Source: Acidobacteria bacterium 13_1_20CM_3_53_8 (lineage in GTDB: Bacteria > Acidobacteriota > Blastocatellia > Pyrinomonadales > Pyrinomonadaceae). Taken from it: 64,000 nt of DNA. Position numbers and translations under genes: made by a program. The stretch is taken from contig MNJR01000017.1 of NCBI GenBank assembly GCA_001920415.1, positions 57,431 through 121,430 on the forward strand. Direction: 5' to 3'. Shown here in pieces: positions 44,269-54,685 of this stretch (the stretch's first letter is position 1; each line of letters opens with the position of its first letter). The notes beneath the pieces are model-generated. The model did no database searches. It saw only the letters and a program-made list of their open reading frames with translations, and had not been told where the DNA came from.

Positions 44269-47200
44269 TTAAGGTCTCCCTTTGACCGATTTGCTGACAA
44301 GCTGCTGGTCTATGACGAAAACGCGCTTCGGTTGATTCCCTAAAACCTTTTGCTGCTCAAGCAATTGATCCAATCGTCCTTGCGCAGCTTGCCTGTCCGA
44401 ATTTCTGGAGAGAAACATTATCCTTGCTCTCTCCAACGCGACTGCGCGATTGATGTCTCCAATCTCTTCAGCAGCGCGCGCGAGCATCTCCAGCAATTCC
44501 GCTCTAGCATCACGCTCGCGCACTCCGGCGCGGACGCGCAACGTTTGATAAATATTTCTTTCAACGGCATTCGCTTCCGCTTCGACTGACTGTTCCGCGC
44601 CTAAAGCTTCGTTCGCTACACCGTTTTGCGCGGGCTGTAAGTTGTTGTCTCGTTCGGCCAGCTTCAAAGCGGCGCGCGGGCTGTTTTGCCCTAAATATAG
44701 ACGAATGATCTGCTCAAGCGGTTCGTCTTCGTTGAAGCTGAAAGATTGCCACGCGGTTGAATCGCGGCTAGCAATCAGAGCTTCCACGAAATTTTTCAAT
44801 GAATCCGCTTCGTGTCCCAGTCTTTTTTCCAGAAGCGCGCGGTACATCTTCAGATATGGATTCGGATTAATGTTTTCTATACCTTTGACGAGTTCAATGG
44901 CCTGCTCTATCCGACCCGCAGATGAGAGCGCAAGTGATTCGAGCACAACTTTCATCTCGCTATCATTTGTATCAAGCGCTGCGACGCGTTCGCGTAAGCG
45001 CGACCACAAATCTGACCTTTGTCCAACAATTTCAGATGAGAGCCAGGCGGCTTGCCAGCGCAAGCGCCTCGATGCGGCGCGGTCGCCTATGATTTCGGCC
45101 AGACGATCTACGGCCTCTTCCGTCTTCTTATTCGCAAAGAGCACGCGCACCAACTCAATCCGATTCTCCTCATCTTCAGGAGAAACGATTAAGAGTTGCT
45201 GGCGATACGTGATGGCATCATTGAATTGACCAAACTCGCCAGCCGTTTCCGCTGCAAGGCGCAGCGCCACAGCCTGCTTGATGGCGTTCATTGCTTCAGG
45301 CAACTCCGTGCCCGGCGCATCAACCTGATGAGTTTTAATTAGCGGCAGAGATGCTAGCTCTCCTTGCGTCTCCGCTTCGGTCTCCGCGTCGCTGAGCTTA
45401 ATCATCCATGCGAGCCATTTAAGACCGAGCGCGTTGTCGCCCTGCTTAAAAGCGATTCTTGACAGGCCTACGAAATACGCAGGCTCGTATTGCGCGAGCG
45501 CAATCTGGCGCGCATAGAACGATTCCGTCAACGCTGTTGCGTCTTGCTCGCGCCCTTCGCTTCTAAGAAGCTTCACAGCATCGTTCAACCTTTCGGTGCT
45601 TGGCGGTTTAATCGCCATAACATTCTCGCTCGTCTCTATGCCGACCAGATGCGCAAGACCGTCGTAAGATTGCGCTGCATGTCCGTCTCGTATCTCTAAT
45701 CTGAGCTTTGCGAGTCGCAACCAGATGGGGCGCGCGTAGCGTCCTTTGATTTCAGTTTCAATCTGAGTGATTAAGCTGCGCGCTTCCGCAGCGTTATTCC
45801 GCTTAATCAAATATTCCAGATATTCTCTCTGCCACTTGATACGCTTGCTGTCAGGTTCTGTCGTCTTGTAATCGCTTTCGTGATCCAGCGCCTCTTCTAT
45901 TCCTGCATCATCAAAAGACGTTTGCAGTTGCGCAGTGTAATCGTAGTCGCTCTCGTAACTAGACAAGCCCGCGCTTCGCTTGATGAGCATCTGGTAAAAG
46001 GGCGCGACGAGCGGGCGAGCGACGAGCGATTCTTTGATAATCATCGCAGGCAGGAAAAGATTATCCGGTACGGCCTCGCAAATTTTCTGGAAGAAGTCCG
46101 CTCTTGTCGCTTCGTCAATGACGGCGGCGCGCTGGCCCGCGACTACGCTTTGATCTTCAAACGAAGCGGCGAGCGCGCGTATTAGAGCTTTCATCTCATC
46201 GAACTGTTTATTGTTGCCCGTTGAATCCTCTTCATCTTCCCCAAAACTGTTCTGCTTAACCAGAAGCGGAGTCAAATTCTTTCTGGCCTCAATGGCAAGC
46301 TTGTGCTCGGTCAGAGTGTCCAGGTAAAGCTTGTAATCCGTGAACGAGGGTTCACCAGCGATGATCTGCTCCCACAACTCTTTCGCATGTGCGAAGTCTC
46401 CGCGCGAGAAATATGCGGAACCCAGATCACTGATGATTTGTCTGTCGTCCGGCTGCGCATCGTGCGCGAGTTCTAGATGCTCAATCGCGCGCTCGACATC
46501 TCTTTGCGCCAGAAGAAAGCGCCCCAGACGCGCCTGCTCGCCCGTGTCCTGCGGCCTATTTTCAATCATCGCAGGCAGAAACGCTTGCGATTTCAATCTG
46601 CGCTCCGCTCCGCCCGATGCGTAAAGCCACTGCCCGTAGGTTTGTGCCAGATGAAACCAATCATCGCCGACAAGTTGCTTCGTAGTATCCGGCTGCTGCT
46701 TGACTAGATTACCTATAGGCTCAAATTTCAGGGCAGTTAAGAAATAGCTTTCGTTGCGCGCGTCGAACTCGTTAAGCGCCAGACTCGTCTCGGCGTTGCG
46801 CGCGGACTTCCAGGCAAGTGATAAAGGCGTATGCTCAATCGCCTCATGCGCAAGCTCCCGGTCTCCTTTGCCAAGCAGAAAGTTTATGAGTTGAAGTTGA
46901 TAACGTGTAGGGCGTTGCGCGCACGCCAGCAACTCACTTCTTCCCGCTTCGCCATTTTGCGAAAGAATCTCGAAGTAGCGCTCTACGAGCGTGTCTGTTG
47001 AGGTTGAGAGCGATGCTGAATCAATATTCGGCTGTTGATAAATCTCTCTTAAAGCCTTCAACTCGCGCTCCGTGTCGCCCAAAAGCTGCGCATTCTCTGC
47101 AATCATTCGCGAATATTCAAACTGCGCGCTTTGGTGGTCGCGTGCGCGCTCCTCTGTAAGCAACTCTATGACATGATTGTAATCGCCTCGCTCTGAATAA

Positions 47201-50200
47201 AAATCAATGAGCGCCCTGAGTTGATTATGATAAGAAGGCGCATCGCCCGAAAAATAAGCCGTGTTCTTTCGCCAGATTAGAATCTTCTCTTCCAGAGAGC
47301 CGAAGCCCGCGCGTCGGCTCAAGTTCTGAATAAGAGAGAGCGTTGGCTGACGGTTTCCTCCGTCGCTCATAGCGGATTCCATCTCTGCCTGTAGAAAATT
47401 GTGCAGGGCTGATAACTCATCACCTGTGGCTCTATCGGCTGCCACGCCTCCGACCGATTCGGGAATCGCGCCGTCGAGCACGCCTAAAATCTCGCGCGCA
47501 CGACCTGCCTGGCTGTTGTTGGGTCGCTCTGATTCTGAAATCATACGGGCGCGCAATTCCCATAGACGCCGAAGGATTTTGTCCAGAGTCTCTTCGTAGC
47601 TTACGGTCTGCACGTAGCCCGTTATATCGGACGACTTCAGATCGTGTTTGAATGGATCGGAGAGAACAGTATTGAATGCTTCGCGGTAAGTGGCAATGGC
47701 ACGTGCCCTCTCGCTTGAGCGCAACCGCGCGGCTTCATTGAATTGATCTTCGATGGAGAGTCTTCGCGGCGCTTCTGCTGGCAACTTCTGACGTTCGATG
47801 TCAGCTTCGCGTTGACGACCTGCTCGCTCCAGCAACGCGACGATTCGCTTGATGTATTGCGGATCATCGTTTGAAAGTTCCGCCGCTTTATTGAGAGCAG
47901 CAAGAGCCGAATCATATTCTTCGGCGCGCGTGTAAACATCCGCGAGCGCATCGTAGAGTTCCAGCATTTCGGGTTGATTTTCAATTGCTGCGTGATACTC
48001 GCGCGCGGCGCTTATGAGATCGCCTTTGGCTTCGTAGATGCGCGCCAATACTACATTCCAGCGATAATTTTTGTACGCCTGTTGAGAGGTTCGCCGGTAG
48101 TAATCCAGAAGAGTGTCAGCGCCGCCATATCGCTTGACGTAATTGATCGCGGCGTTCAGGTTCTCTTCATCTTCCGGGTCACGATTGATGATTTCGATGT
48201 GCTGTTCGACTGCCGATGAATAATCTCCCAGCCGCGTGAAAGCCACTATCATTTGCGAGCGCAAAGTTGCGACCTCTTGGTGCAGTTCGTGTATGTCAAT
48301 GTCCTGCGCTTTTATGGCTTTGAGCGTAGCAAGAAATCGTGCGCGCAAAGCGTCCCGGTTTCCTGTGCGAACGTATAGACGCGCAAGCTCCCTAAAGACT
48401 TCCGTGTTGAGACGGTCTTCGTCGTGCAAGTTCTCCAGCACGCGCTCTGCCTCGTCCACGCGATTCATCTCCATTTCACGCGCGGCCAACTGGCGAGCGA
48501 ACAGATAATGAAACTTTCCAAGCCCTCTCTGCATTCCTTCACGTAGAACTTCCAGCGTCTCTTCGCGCGAGCCTATGCGCCAGTAAAAGCTTGCCGCCTC
48601 GTTCAAGACTCCGTAATTGGTCGGAAATTTTTCGACAAGCTCACGAAGCTCGCGCGCGGCCTCTTCGCGCTCGCCCGCCGAGCGATAGACTTCTGCAAGT
48701 TGCAGACGGAAGGAAATATCAAAGCGAGGGCTACGCGCGAGCGCAACCTGTCGTTTGAGCGCTGCCACCTCGCCGTCCACTTCTTCATTCTCTGCGAACA
48801 GATCGCGCGCGCGTTCCAGAAAATGTTGCGAATCGCTCTGTTTAATCTCGTCACGAAGCAAACGGGAAGCAATAGGCCACCTCTTCGCGTCGCGCAAAAA
48901 ATCGGCGTAGCCCAACAGCAGACCGGGTTGCGCGCCGCGACGTTGCCGCTCTTGATTGAACGCGAGCGCAATCTTTTCAAATATGCCCTGTCGTTGTGAA
49001 AGCGTCACCAGACGCCTTCCGGCTCTACGCTGATCCGCAGCCCTCTCATCGTCCTCTTCGTCTTCATTGAGCGCCTTCATGTACTCGCCAAGCGCTTCCG
49101 GCAACTTGTGCTCGGCTTCAAGAATCGCGCCCGCTTGAAAAGCATAAAGAGTCTGATCGTTTGTCTGCCGGCGCAATCGTTTGATTGTGTTGAGAGCATC
49201 CGTGTATTGGAAATAGTCCCAGTAAACCGTTGCGACATCCAGATACGTTTCAGGCTCGCCCAGACCCAGAGCGATCAACTGTTCCCACTCGCCGCGCGCA
49301 CGCGAGTAATCGCCAAGCTCTGCCTGAACTTCTCCTGCGCGCGTACGATAATCCGCCGAAGATGGATAGGCGTCGGCCAGAGATTTGGCGGTCGCGCCAG
49401 CCTCTTCCAGAAAGCGGCGGTTGTGCTGGCCCAAAGAGCGAGTGAAGTTGATGAGCCGTTCGGAAAACTCAGGCGTGTTCGGATAGAGACGGTTTAATTC
49501 CCTGTAAGCGTCAATCGCCTCTTCATAATTGGAGAGCCACGCGGCTGCATCCGCCCTGAAAAGTTTGTATGGCAGAAGGTTTTGTGCTGTATCATCCGCC
49601 GCATTAGAGCTACAAACTTCACGTGCGCGATTGAAATGGCTGCGCAGTTCATTGCGGCTTGCAAGGTGAGAGAGGAACTGGTCTCTTATATCGCGCGATT
49701 CGAAATAGTATTCCGCTACAAGCTTGCGCCACGCAGCCCAATCCGTGTGCGCGCTGTAGAATTTCAGAAGGCCATTGACGAATTCAAGATTGTGTGGAAA
49801 GCGCTCGTGCGCGAGACTATAGAGACCAAGATAGAGGTTCGCCTCGAAGCTTGAGGCGCTGGCGCTTGCATTCGCGTCAACGAATTTTCGTAGGTAACGT
49901 GCGGTCTCTTCATCGTTAAGCTTTGAAAGTAGCTCGCGCGAGTACGCCTCGAACTCCTGCTTACGCTGTCGTCGCAAGTACCATCGAGCCATACGGTCGC
50001 GCCACGTGACCGAGGGAAATTTCTTTATAGTCTCCTGATAGACGCGCAACTGCTCTTCGACCATGTTCGTCTGCCCCAGCCATTCGAGCATCTGTTCGTA
50101 GAGTCCCTCTTCATCCCCATACTTTTTTATCTCGTCAGAATAGAGAACTAAAATGGCGGACGTGCGATTGTCACGCGCGAGCGACGCCACCAATCGCGCG

Positions 50201-52242
50201 AGCACCGTGGCGTAATCAACCCTGTTCGTCTGATTGTTTTGTGATGACCGTCTTTCTACAGAACGGCTCGGAACTCTAGCGTCAGGCGCGGCCAGATAAT
50301 CTGTATAGCTCGAACTCGAATGGCTATTCGATGAGTAGGAATTATTCGTCTGTGCGCTCTCATCTTCAGGAATCTGTATGCCCGGATTTGAGCTTGGCGG
50401 ATAAGAGATTGGCGAAGGCTTGACCTCTGTTGGGTCAGAGTCAATGCCTAGCACAGCGCTCTGCGAACTGCCATCCGAGCCAGTTTGAGGTTTTTGGGAA
50501 TTTGGAACGAGCGGCACGCCGGGCTGTCTGTGTTGGCCCAGGTAATCAAGTACGCGATGATAAAGAGCGCGCTCTTCATCTTGCTTGCCCGCCGCGATGT
50601 AGCAATCGGCAAGTTTCAGGGCGACTTCAGGGTAAGCGGGCGCGTCACTGTAACGGCTCTCAAATTCCGCGAGCGTTGCTTCGGCAATCCCTGTCTCATG
50701 TGTCGCTGTGTAAAGACGCACGATGTCCAGATACATCTGCGCCAATTCAGGCGAAGTCGGATACTCCTGCTTGTAAGCTACAAAAATGCGATAGGCCGCC
50801 GCGCGATTGAAATGCTCTACGGCGCGCGTCTCTTCCGATTGCAACTCCGCGCGCGGGTCTGTGTCGGAAAGAACGAGCGACAAGATGCCGCCTAGCATTC
50901 CCGGATGCGTGTCCGCGCTCGCAACGTCTCTGTAAAAATTCAAATCGCCATGCGTGAGCGATATTCTTGTCTCGCTTGAATCCGACAAAATCTCGAAAAG
51001 CTGATAGAGGACTTTGGCTCGCGCTGTGCTTCCCTGTCTCATCTCGCCCTGCAAGTAGAGCGTGTAGAGAAAGCGCGAGGCCGCGTCCGCGTAACCTTCT
51101 GCGAGCAGAAGCCGTGCAACGGTCGTTAGTTCGTCCGCCTTCCACGCGATGTTTCGCGCGGCTCTAGTTCTCTCAAGCTGCACGAAAATATCCGGCGATT
51201 CATCGTAAGCATGTTTTGAATAATGATGAAGGCGTACGGCCACATCGTAATCAGCCGGGTTGCGACGAAAGGCTTCGCGCAACTCGTGGCCGTAAGCGCG
51301 ATAGCGGTCGTGGTCTCTGAGAAACTGATAAAAGTTTTCCGAGAGTTCGTCAGGCCAGAACGGATCGAAGGCTTTTGTGAAGACGGCTTCCGCCTCTCTC
51401 TCCTCACCCATCGCGTCTAGAATCGAAGTCTCAGTTTCTATTAGATAAACCTGTTTTTGGGGGAAATGCTCCTTATACTCTCGCAGAACTTTGAGCGCTT
51501 CCTGATAGTTTCTTTCATCTGAAAGTTTTTGTATGTACTGCTCTATGATTTCAAAGGCCGAAGGATTTTGCGCGAGCGTTTTCTGGTAAAAAGCAGGGGC
51601 TAGATATTTTTGCAAAAGGTGCGGGCGGGCAAGTTCTATTAGACGGCGAAAAATTTCCACGCGCTTTTCTGGCGGCGCGATTTCGAGCATACGCTCCAGC
51701 GCTTCCGCTTCCCCTTCAAACTGCGCTCTTCGATGAGAGAAGGCGGCCAACGTTTCCAGCGCCTTCATCTTGTCAGGCTCAAGCTCTACATAGATGCGTA
51801 TCTCTCCTGAAGCTTCATTCTCGCGCCCAAGCTTTTCATCCAACTGCGAAAGTTTCAGATAAAGCTGTGGTTCGTCAGGATATTTTGTTTTCAATTCGAC
51901 GAGACGATTGCGCGCCTCTGCGGTCGGGTAAGGCACAAGCGCCTGCGCGCCGAAAAACTCAACGCGCGTGTACAGAGCGGATTCTATGAGCGCAGTCTGC
52001 TCATCAACGACCAAATTGTTCTGCTCTCTGTCATCAGCCTGCGTGACATGATGCGAGTTGAAGATTGCGACAGCCAAGAATGCGATTACTAAAGTTACAC
52101 GGATTTGAAAAGGCAAACACAAGTCAGTACCGCCTGCGGTAGCGGGCGGGTAATGTTTTCGTTTGTCAGGTGAGTCATAAGCACGATACCCGCCCGCTAC
52201 CGCAGGCGGTACTAACCTTTTTCTCCCAGAACGACGCTTCAT
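44269..52242 (-). CDS. Giant exported TPR protein (2657 residues; gene 3)
   Basis: Built almost entirely of tetratricopeptide-like helical hairpins from about residue 85 to the end, broken by a Ser/Asn/Tyr-rich linker near 605-660. An uncharged stretch (about 47-63, RVTLVIAFLAVAIF) fits a signal peptide or anchor, putting the repeats outside the cytoplasm. The first 40 residues are the translation of a palindromic repeat (LVPPAVAGG, YPPATAGG). The ATG at 52242 overlaps the upstream stop (ATGA), which supports this start despite the odd N-terminus. TPR arrays scaffold protein complexes. The huge size and operon with vWA and propeller proteins suggest a cell-envelope scaffold. Confidence 0.88.
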   Translation of the reverse strand: MKRRSGRKRLVPPAVAGGYRAYDSPDKRKHYPPATAGGTDLCLPFQIRVTLVIAFLAVAIFNSHHVTQADDREQNNLVVDEQTALIESALYTRVEFFGAQALVPYPTAEARNRLVELKTKYPDEPQLYLKLSQLDEKLGRENEASGEIRIYVELEPDKMKALETLAAFSHRRAQFEGEAEALERMLEIAPPEKRVEIFRRLIELARPHLLQKYLAPAFYQKTLAQNPSAFEIIEQYIQKLSDERNYQEALKVLREYKEHFPQKQVYLIETETSILDAMGEEREAEAVFTKAFDPFWPDELSENFYQFLRDHDRYRAYGHELREAFRRNPADYDVAVRLHHYSKHAYDESPDIFVQLERTRAARNIAWKADELTTVARLLLAEGYADAASRFLYTLYLQGEMRQGSTARAKVLYQLFEILSDSSETRISLTHGDLNFYRDVASADTHPGMLGGILSLVLSDTDPRAELQSEETRAVEHFNRAAAYRIFVAYKQEYPTSPELAQMYLDIVRLYTATHETGIAEATLAEFESRYSDAPAYPEVALKLADCYIAAGKQDEERALYHRVLDYLGQHRQPGVPLVPNSQKPQTGSDGSSQSAVLGIDSDPTEVKPSPISYPPSSNPGIQIPEDESAQTNNSYSSNSHSSSSYTDYLAAPDARVPSRSVERRSSQNNQTNRVDYATVLARLVASLARDNRTSAILVLYSDEIKKYGDEEGLYEQMLEWLGQTNMVEEQLRVYQETIKKFPSVTWRDRMARWYLRRQRKQEFEAYSRELLSKLNDEETARYLRKFVDANASASASSFEANLYLGLYSLAHERFPHNLEFVNGLLKFYSAHTDWAAWRKLVAEYYFESRDIRDQFLSHLASRNELRSHFNRAREVCSSNAADDTAQNLLPYKLFRADAAAWLSNYEEAIDAYRELNRLYPNTPEFSERLINFTRSLGQHNRRFLEEAGATAKSLADAYPSSADYRTRAGEVQAELGDYSRARGEWEQLIALGLGEPETYLDVATVYWDYFQYTDALNTIKRLRRQTNDQTLYAFQAGAILEAEHKLPEALGEYMKALNEDEEDDERAADQRRAGRRLVTLSQRQGIFEKIALAFNQERQRRGAQPGLLLGYADFLRDAKRWPIASRLLRDEIKQSDSQHFLERARDLFAENEEVDGEVAALKRQVALARSPRFDISFRLQLAEVYRSAGEREEAARELRELVEKFPTNYGVLNEAASFYWRIGSREETLEVLREGMQRGLGKFHYLFARQLAAREMEMNRVDEAERVLENLHDEDRLNTEVFRELARLYVRTGNRDALRARFLATLKAIKAQDIDIHELHQEVATLRSQMIVAFTRLGDYSSAVEQHIEIINRDPEDEENLNAAINYVKRYGGADTLLDYYRRTSQQAYKNYRWNVVLARIYEAKGDLISAAREYHAAIENQPEMLELYDALADVYTRAEEYDSALAALNKAAELSNDDPQYIKRIVALLERAGRQREADIERQKLPAEAPRRLSIEDQFNEAARLRSSERARAIATYREAFNTVLSDPFKHDLKSSDITGYVQTVSYEETLDKILRRLWELRARMISESERPNNSQAGRAREILGVLDGAIPESVGGVAADRATGDELSALHNFLQAEMESAMSDGGNRQPTLSLIQNLSRRAGFGSLEEKILIWRKNTAYFSGDAPSYHNQLRALIDFYSERGDYNHVIELLTEERARDHQSAQFEYSRMIAENAQLLGDTERELKALREIYQQPNIDSASLSTSTDTLVERYFEILSQNGEAGRSELLACAQRPTRYQLQLINFLLGKGDRELAHEAIEHTPLSLAWKSARNAETSLALNEFDARNESYFLTALKFEPIGNLVKQQPDTTKQLVGDDWFHLAQTYGQWLYASGGAERRLKSQAFLPAMIENRPQDTGEQARLGRFLLAQRDVERAIEHLELAHDAQPDDRQIISDLGSAYFSRGDFAHAKELWEQIIAGEPSFTDYKLYLDTLTEHKLAIEARKNLTPLLVKQNSFGEDEEDSTGNNKQFDEMKALIRALAASFEDQSVVAGQRAAVIDEATRADFFQKICEAVPDNLFLPAMIIKESLVARPLVAPFYQMLIKRSAGLSSYESDYDYTAQLQTSFDDAGIEEALDHESDYKTTEPDSKRIKWQREYLEYLIKRNNAAEARSLITQIETEIKGRYARPIWLRLAKLRLEIRDGHAAQSYDGLAHLVGIETSENVMAIKPPSTERLNDAVKLLRSEGREQDATALTESFYARQIALAQYEPAYFVGLSRIAFKQGDNALGLKWLAWMIKLSDAETEAETQGELASLPLIKTHQVDAPGTELPEAMNAIKQAVALRLAAETAGEFGQFNDAITYRQQLLIVSPEDEENRIELVRVLFANKKTEEAVDRLAEIIGDRAASRRLRWQAAWLSSEIVGQRSDLWSRLRERVAALDTNDSEMKVVLESLALSSAGRIEQAIELVKGIENINPNPYLKMYRALLEKRLGHEADSLKNFVEALIASRDSTAWQSFSFNEDEPLEQIIRLYLGQNSPRAALKLAERDNNLQPAQNGVANEALGAEQSVEAEANAVERNIYQTLRVRAGVRERDARAELLEMLARAAEEIGDINRAVALERARIMFLSRNSDRQAAQGRLDQLLEQQKVLGNQPKRVFVIDQQLVSKSVKGRP
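52124..52215. repeat. Palindrome, ACCGCCTGCGGTAGCGGGCG family, copy 2, inside coding sequence
   Basis: Arms 52124-52151 and 52188-52215 match copy 1 at 43231-43324 with one base change in the right arm. It lies within codons 10-40 of the giant TPR gene and keeps the frame open. Confidence 0.9.
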
Positions 52243-54683
52243 CGCGCGATGACCTCTATTTGAACTTCAGCGCTTGATTGGTTGTGCGCGAAATCTTCTG
52301 CCGAGATGGTGACGGTGTAGCGACCCGCAGCAAGTCCCTGCGGAACACGCAATTTGCCCACGTTCGTCTGCTCGCTATTCGACCAGAAAAGTTGCACTGG
52401 CTGCGCCCCGTACATTCGCGCGACGAGCCTTGACGTATCGCTATCGGCGTCAACGTGTATAAGAAGCTCATCGCCGCTTCTGACAGTTTGCGTTGCGATT
52501 CTTGCATGAAGCTTCGGCGCGTGGCTGTCTATTACAAAAGTCTTCACTTCCTGATAGCCGTTGCCGTTCCTATCCGTGAGCAACAGGCGACAGCGATAAG
52601 TTCCATCAGGCATCCACGAAGGAGCAAGAAATCTGACTTCCCAGACCGCTTCACTGGACAGATATTTGAGCGGGAGCGTTTCGCCGAAAGGAAGAACGGC
52701 AAAAACAGACTTGATTGATTCATCCGTCTTCACGCGCAAGACTGGATCGCCGGGCTGAATCAAGCGCGGACGCAGGAGCGCTCGCGGCGCGGCTATAAAA
52801 GCCGTGTACGGAGTGACGAATTTATATTTTTCCGAAAGACGAATAATCTCTGCGATGTAGTCTTCGCGCTCTCCGTTCATGTCCATCTCGTGAAGCAGCG
52901 CGTCAACGCGTGCGCGCGCCCACAGGCGCGGCAAATGCTCGTGCGTGTCGTCAAGTTCCGGCAGCGAGACATTGCGCGCGAGGTTAATCGCCTCGGTTCC
53001 ATATTGCCCGCGCACATTGACTGCGATTTGCGGCTGAGGCTTCCTGTAACGGCCTACGAAAGCGAGGCTCGAACCGTCGAAGCTGTAATCATTCGTGGCA
53101 TAGACCTGATAAAAATTGTTCTGGTCGGAAGAAGACAAGCGCACGCCTTCAACCGTCGTGCTTCCTACGTGGTCGAAGAAGATTTTGAGTTCGGTCGCAA
53201 TGTCTTCGGTCTCGCGCGCGCGTGCGAAATAGCCGTGTCCGGCTTTAGCTAGTTCTTCAAGCAAAGTCTGGTTGGCGTCGCTTCCCAGACCGAAGGCAAA
53301 GACTCTTGCTGGCGACGAAGAAGTTCTCTTCTTTTGATTGAGCGCCTGAACTATCTGTTTTAAGTCTCTAGTGCCCAGAGTCGGATTGGCGTCGGAGATT
53401 AGAACGATGCTTCTCTCGCCCGCCGGAAATGCATTAGCAACATCTAGAGCTTTCGTGAGCGCTTTCCGCAAGTCTGTTCCTCCGCCGAGCATAGAGTTTC
53501 GGACGAAATCAAGCGCCTGTTCGACATTCTCAGGCGTGGCTGCGAGAGGTGAAGGCGAAAGGGCGTTCGGCTCTTCGTTAAAGAGAATCAAGCTGAATTG
53601 ATCTTGCGGCGTGAGCGAGTGCAGAAAGTAGTCTATAGCTTCGACCGAGCGTTTCAGTTTTTCGCCGTACATCGAAAGCGAAGTATCAAGAAGCAGAATG
53701 ATGTTGCGCGGCTGCCTGTCAGGATTGGCGGCTGTTCCATTCGGCTGAACGCCGCTTTGATTGAAGATGGCTCGCGCCTCAAAATATCCGTCCGCGTTCC
53801 TAGAGGCGAGCGCGGGGTCTCTGAGATCGTATGCGGAAATCAGCTCCGGCGCGCGATAAGCTATCCACGCGAGAGCGCTTTCTGCAACGTTGATTCGGTA
53901 ATCGAAGAAAAAGTCTTCTTTCAACTCTAAAGAGTGAGCGTGAAATTCAGCCTCAAATTCGTTCGGCTCAGATTTTGTAATTTTTAGCGGATAGTTGTCC
54001 GCGCTTTGCGCTAATCGAGAGATAGGATAATCGCTTAATACATGAATATGCAGATTAAACTCTTCGGCGCGCCCAGCGTCACCGAAAGACGGTTTCAGGG
54101 GAAAAGTGAAATGCGAGACGAGACCTTCGACCGGCAGCATTTCTGTGTATTCCATCTCTATGCGTTTCGTTCCATAAGACGGAACGGGAAAAACTTTCGC
54201 CGTAAAAGCCGAACTGCCTTCGTGCTCGTCATCCTGCTCAAGCAAGCCCGGATCAACCTGCTGCTGTTTGATCTGACTGTAGATGGCGTTCGCCCTACGC
54301 CTCTCCATCATCACGCCGGGAATGCGCGTGTCTCCATCCCACACGGCGAAGTCCGAAACAGAAGCTTCCGGCGGCAGAGCGAACAGGTACTTGCCTTCCA
54401 GAATCTGCGAGACGTGGCTATCGAAAATCTGTAGCACACGCACACGAGCGTGCTGGTTATCAATAGTCACGTCCACGTTCATCACTTCGAGCGAGAGCAC
54501 ACGAGGGTCAGGCTTTGTTCCGGTCGAAGGGATGAGAACTCCCGATTGCGCCGAACCATGTCGAGCGCTCCAACAGAGCGGTAAGATTAGCAGTAAGCAA
54601 ACCAGCATTCTCAGGCCAACCGCTCTAAAGCGTATGCTCTTTCTTCCATTTACCATTGACCATTTACCATTCACCTGTCTCAT
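52239..54683 (-). CDS. VIT and vWA domain protein (gene 2)
   Basis: About 814 residues. A signal segment (about 25-45, LRMLVCLLLILPLCWSA) is followed by a VIT domain (about 60-190), then a vWA domain whose MIDAS motif reads LLDTSLS (about 330) with GGGTDLRKAL and SDANPTLG downstream. The C-terminus has an Ig-like domain (HVDAD...GRYTVTISAEDF). The layout resembles inter-alpha-trypsin-inhibitor-type proteins and suggests metal-dependent adhesion outside the cell. ATG 54683 has GGAGTGAGG just upstream; a GTG at 54689 overlaps the propeller gene stop. Residues near 4-14 (VNGKWSMVNG) come from an ATTTACCATTGACC repeat. Confidence 0.92.
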   Translation of the reverse strand: MRQVNGKWSMVNGRKSIRFRAVGLRMLVCLLLILPLCWSARHGSAQSGVLIPSTGTKPDPRVLSLEVMNVDVTIDNQHARVRVLQIFDSHVSQILEGKYLFALPPEASVSDFAVWDGDTRIPGVMMERRRANAIYSQIKQQQVDPGLLEQDDEHEGSSAFTAKVFPVPSYGTKRIEMEYTEMLPVEGLVSHFTFPLKPSFGDAGRAEEFNLHIHVLSDYPISRLAQSADNYPLKITKSEPNEFEAEFHAHSLELKEDFFFDYRINVAESALAWIAYRAPELISAYDLRDPALASRNADGYFEARAIFNQSGVQPNGTAANPDRQPRNIILLLDTSLSMYGEKLKRSVEAIDYFLHSLTPQDQFSLILFNEEPNALSPSPLAATPENVEQALDFVRNSMLGGGTDLRKALTKALDVANAFPAGERSIVLISDANPTLGTRDLKQIVQALNQKKRTSSSPARVFAFGLGSDANQTLLEELAKAGHGYFARARETEDIATELKIFFDHVGSTTVEGVRLSSSDQNNFYQVYATNDYSFDGSSLAFVGRYRKPQPQIAVNVRGQYGTEAINLARNVSLPELDDTHEHLPRLWARARVDALLHEMDMNGEREDYIAEIIRLSEKYKFVTPYTAFIAAPRALLRPRLIQPGDPVLRVKTDESIKSVFAVLPFGETLPLKYLSSEAVWEVRFLAPSWMPDGTYRCRLLLTDRNGNGYQEVKTFVIDSHAPKLHARIATQTVRSGDELLIHVDADSDTSRLVARMYGAQPVQLFWSNSEQTNVGKLRVPQGLAAGRYTVTISAEDFAHNQSSAEVQIEVIAR

Positions 54684-54685
54684 CC

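Noticed and set aside
45000..52000. Many antisense frames opposite the giant TPR gene
   Set aside because: They are shadows of a GC-biased long gene; none has a domain or ribosome site.
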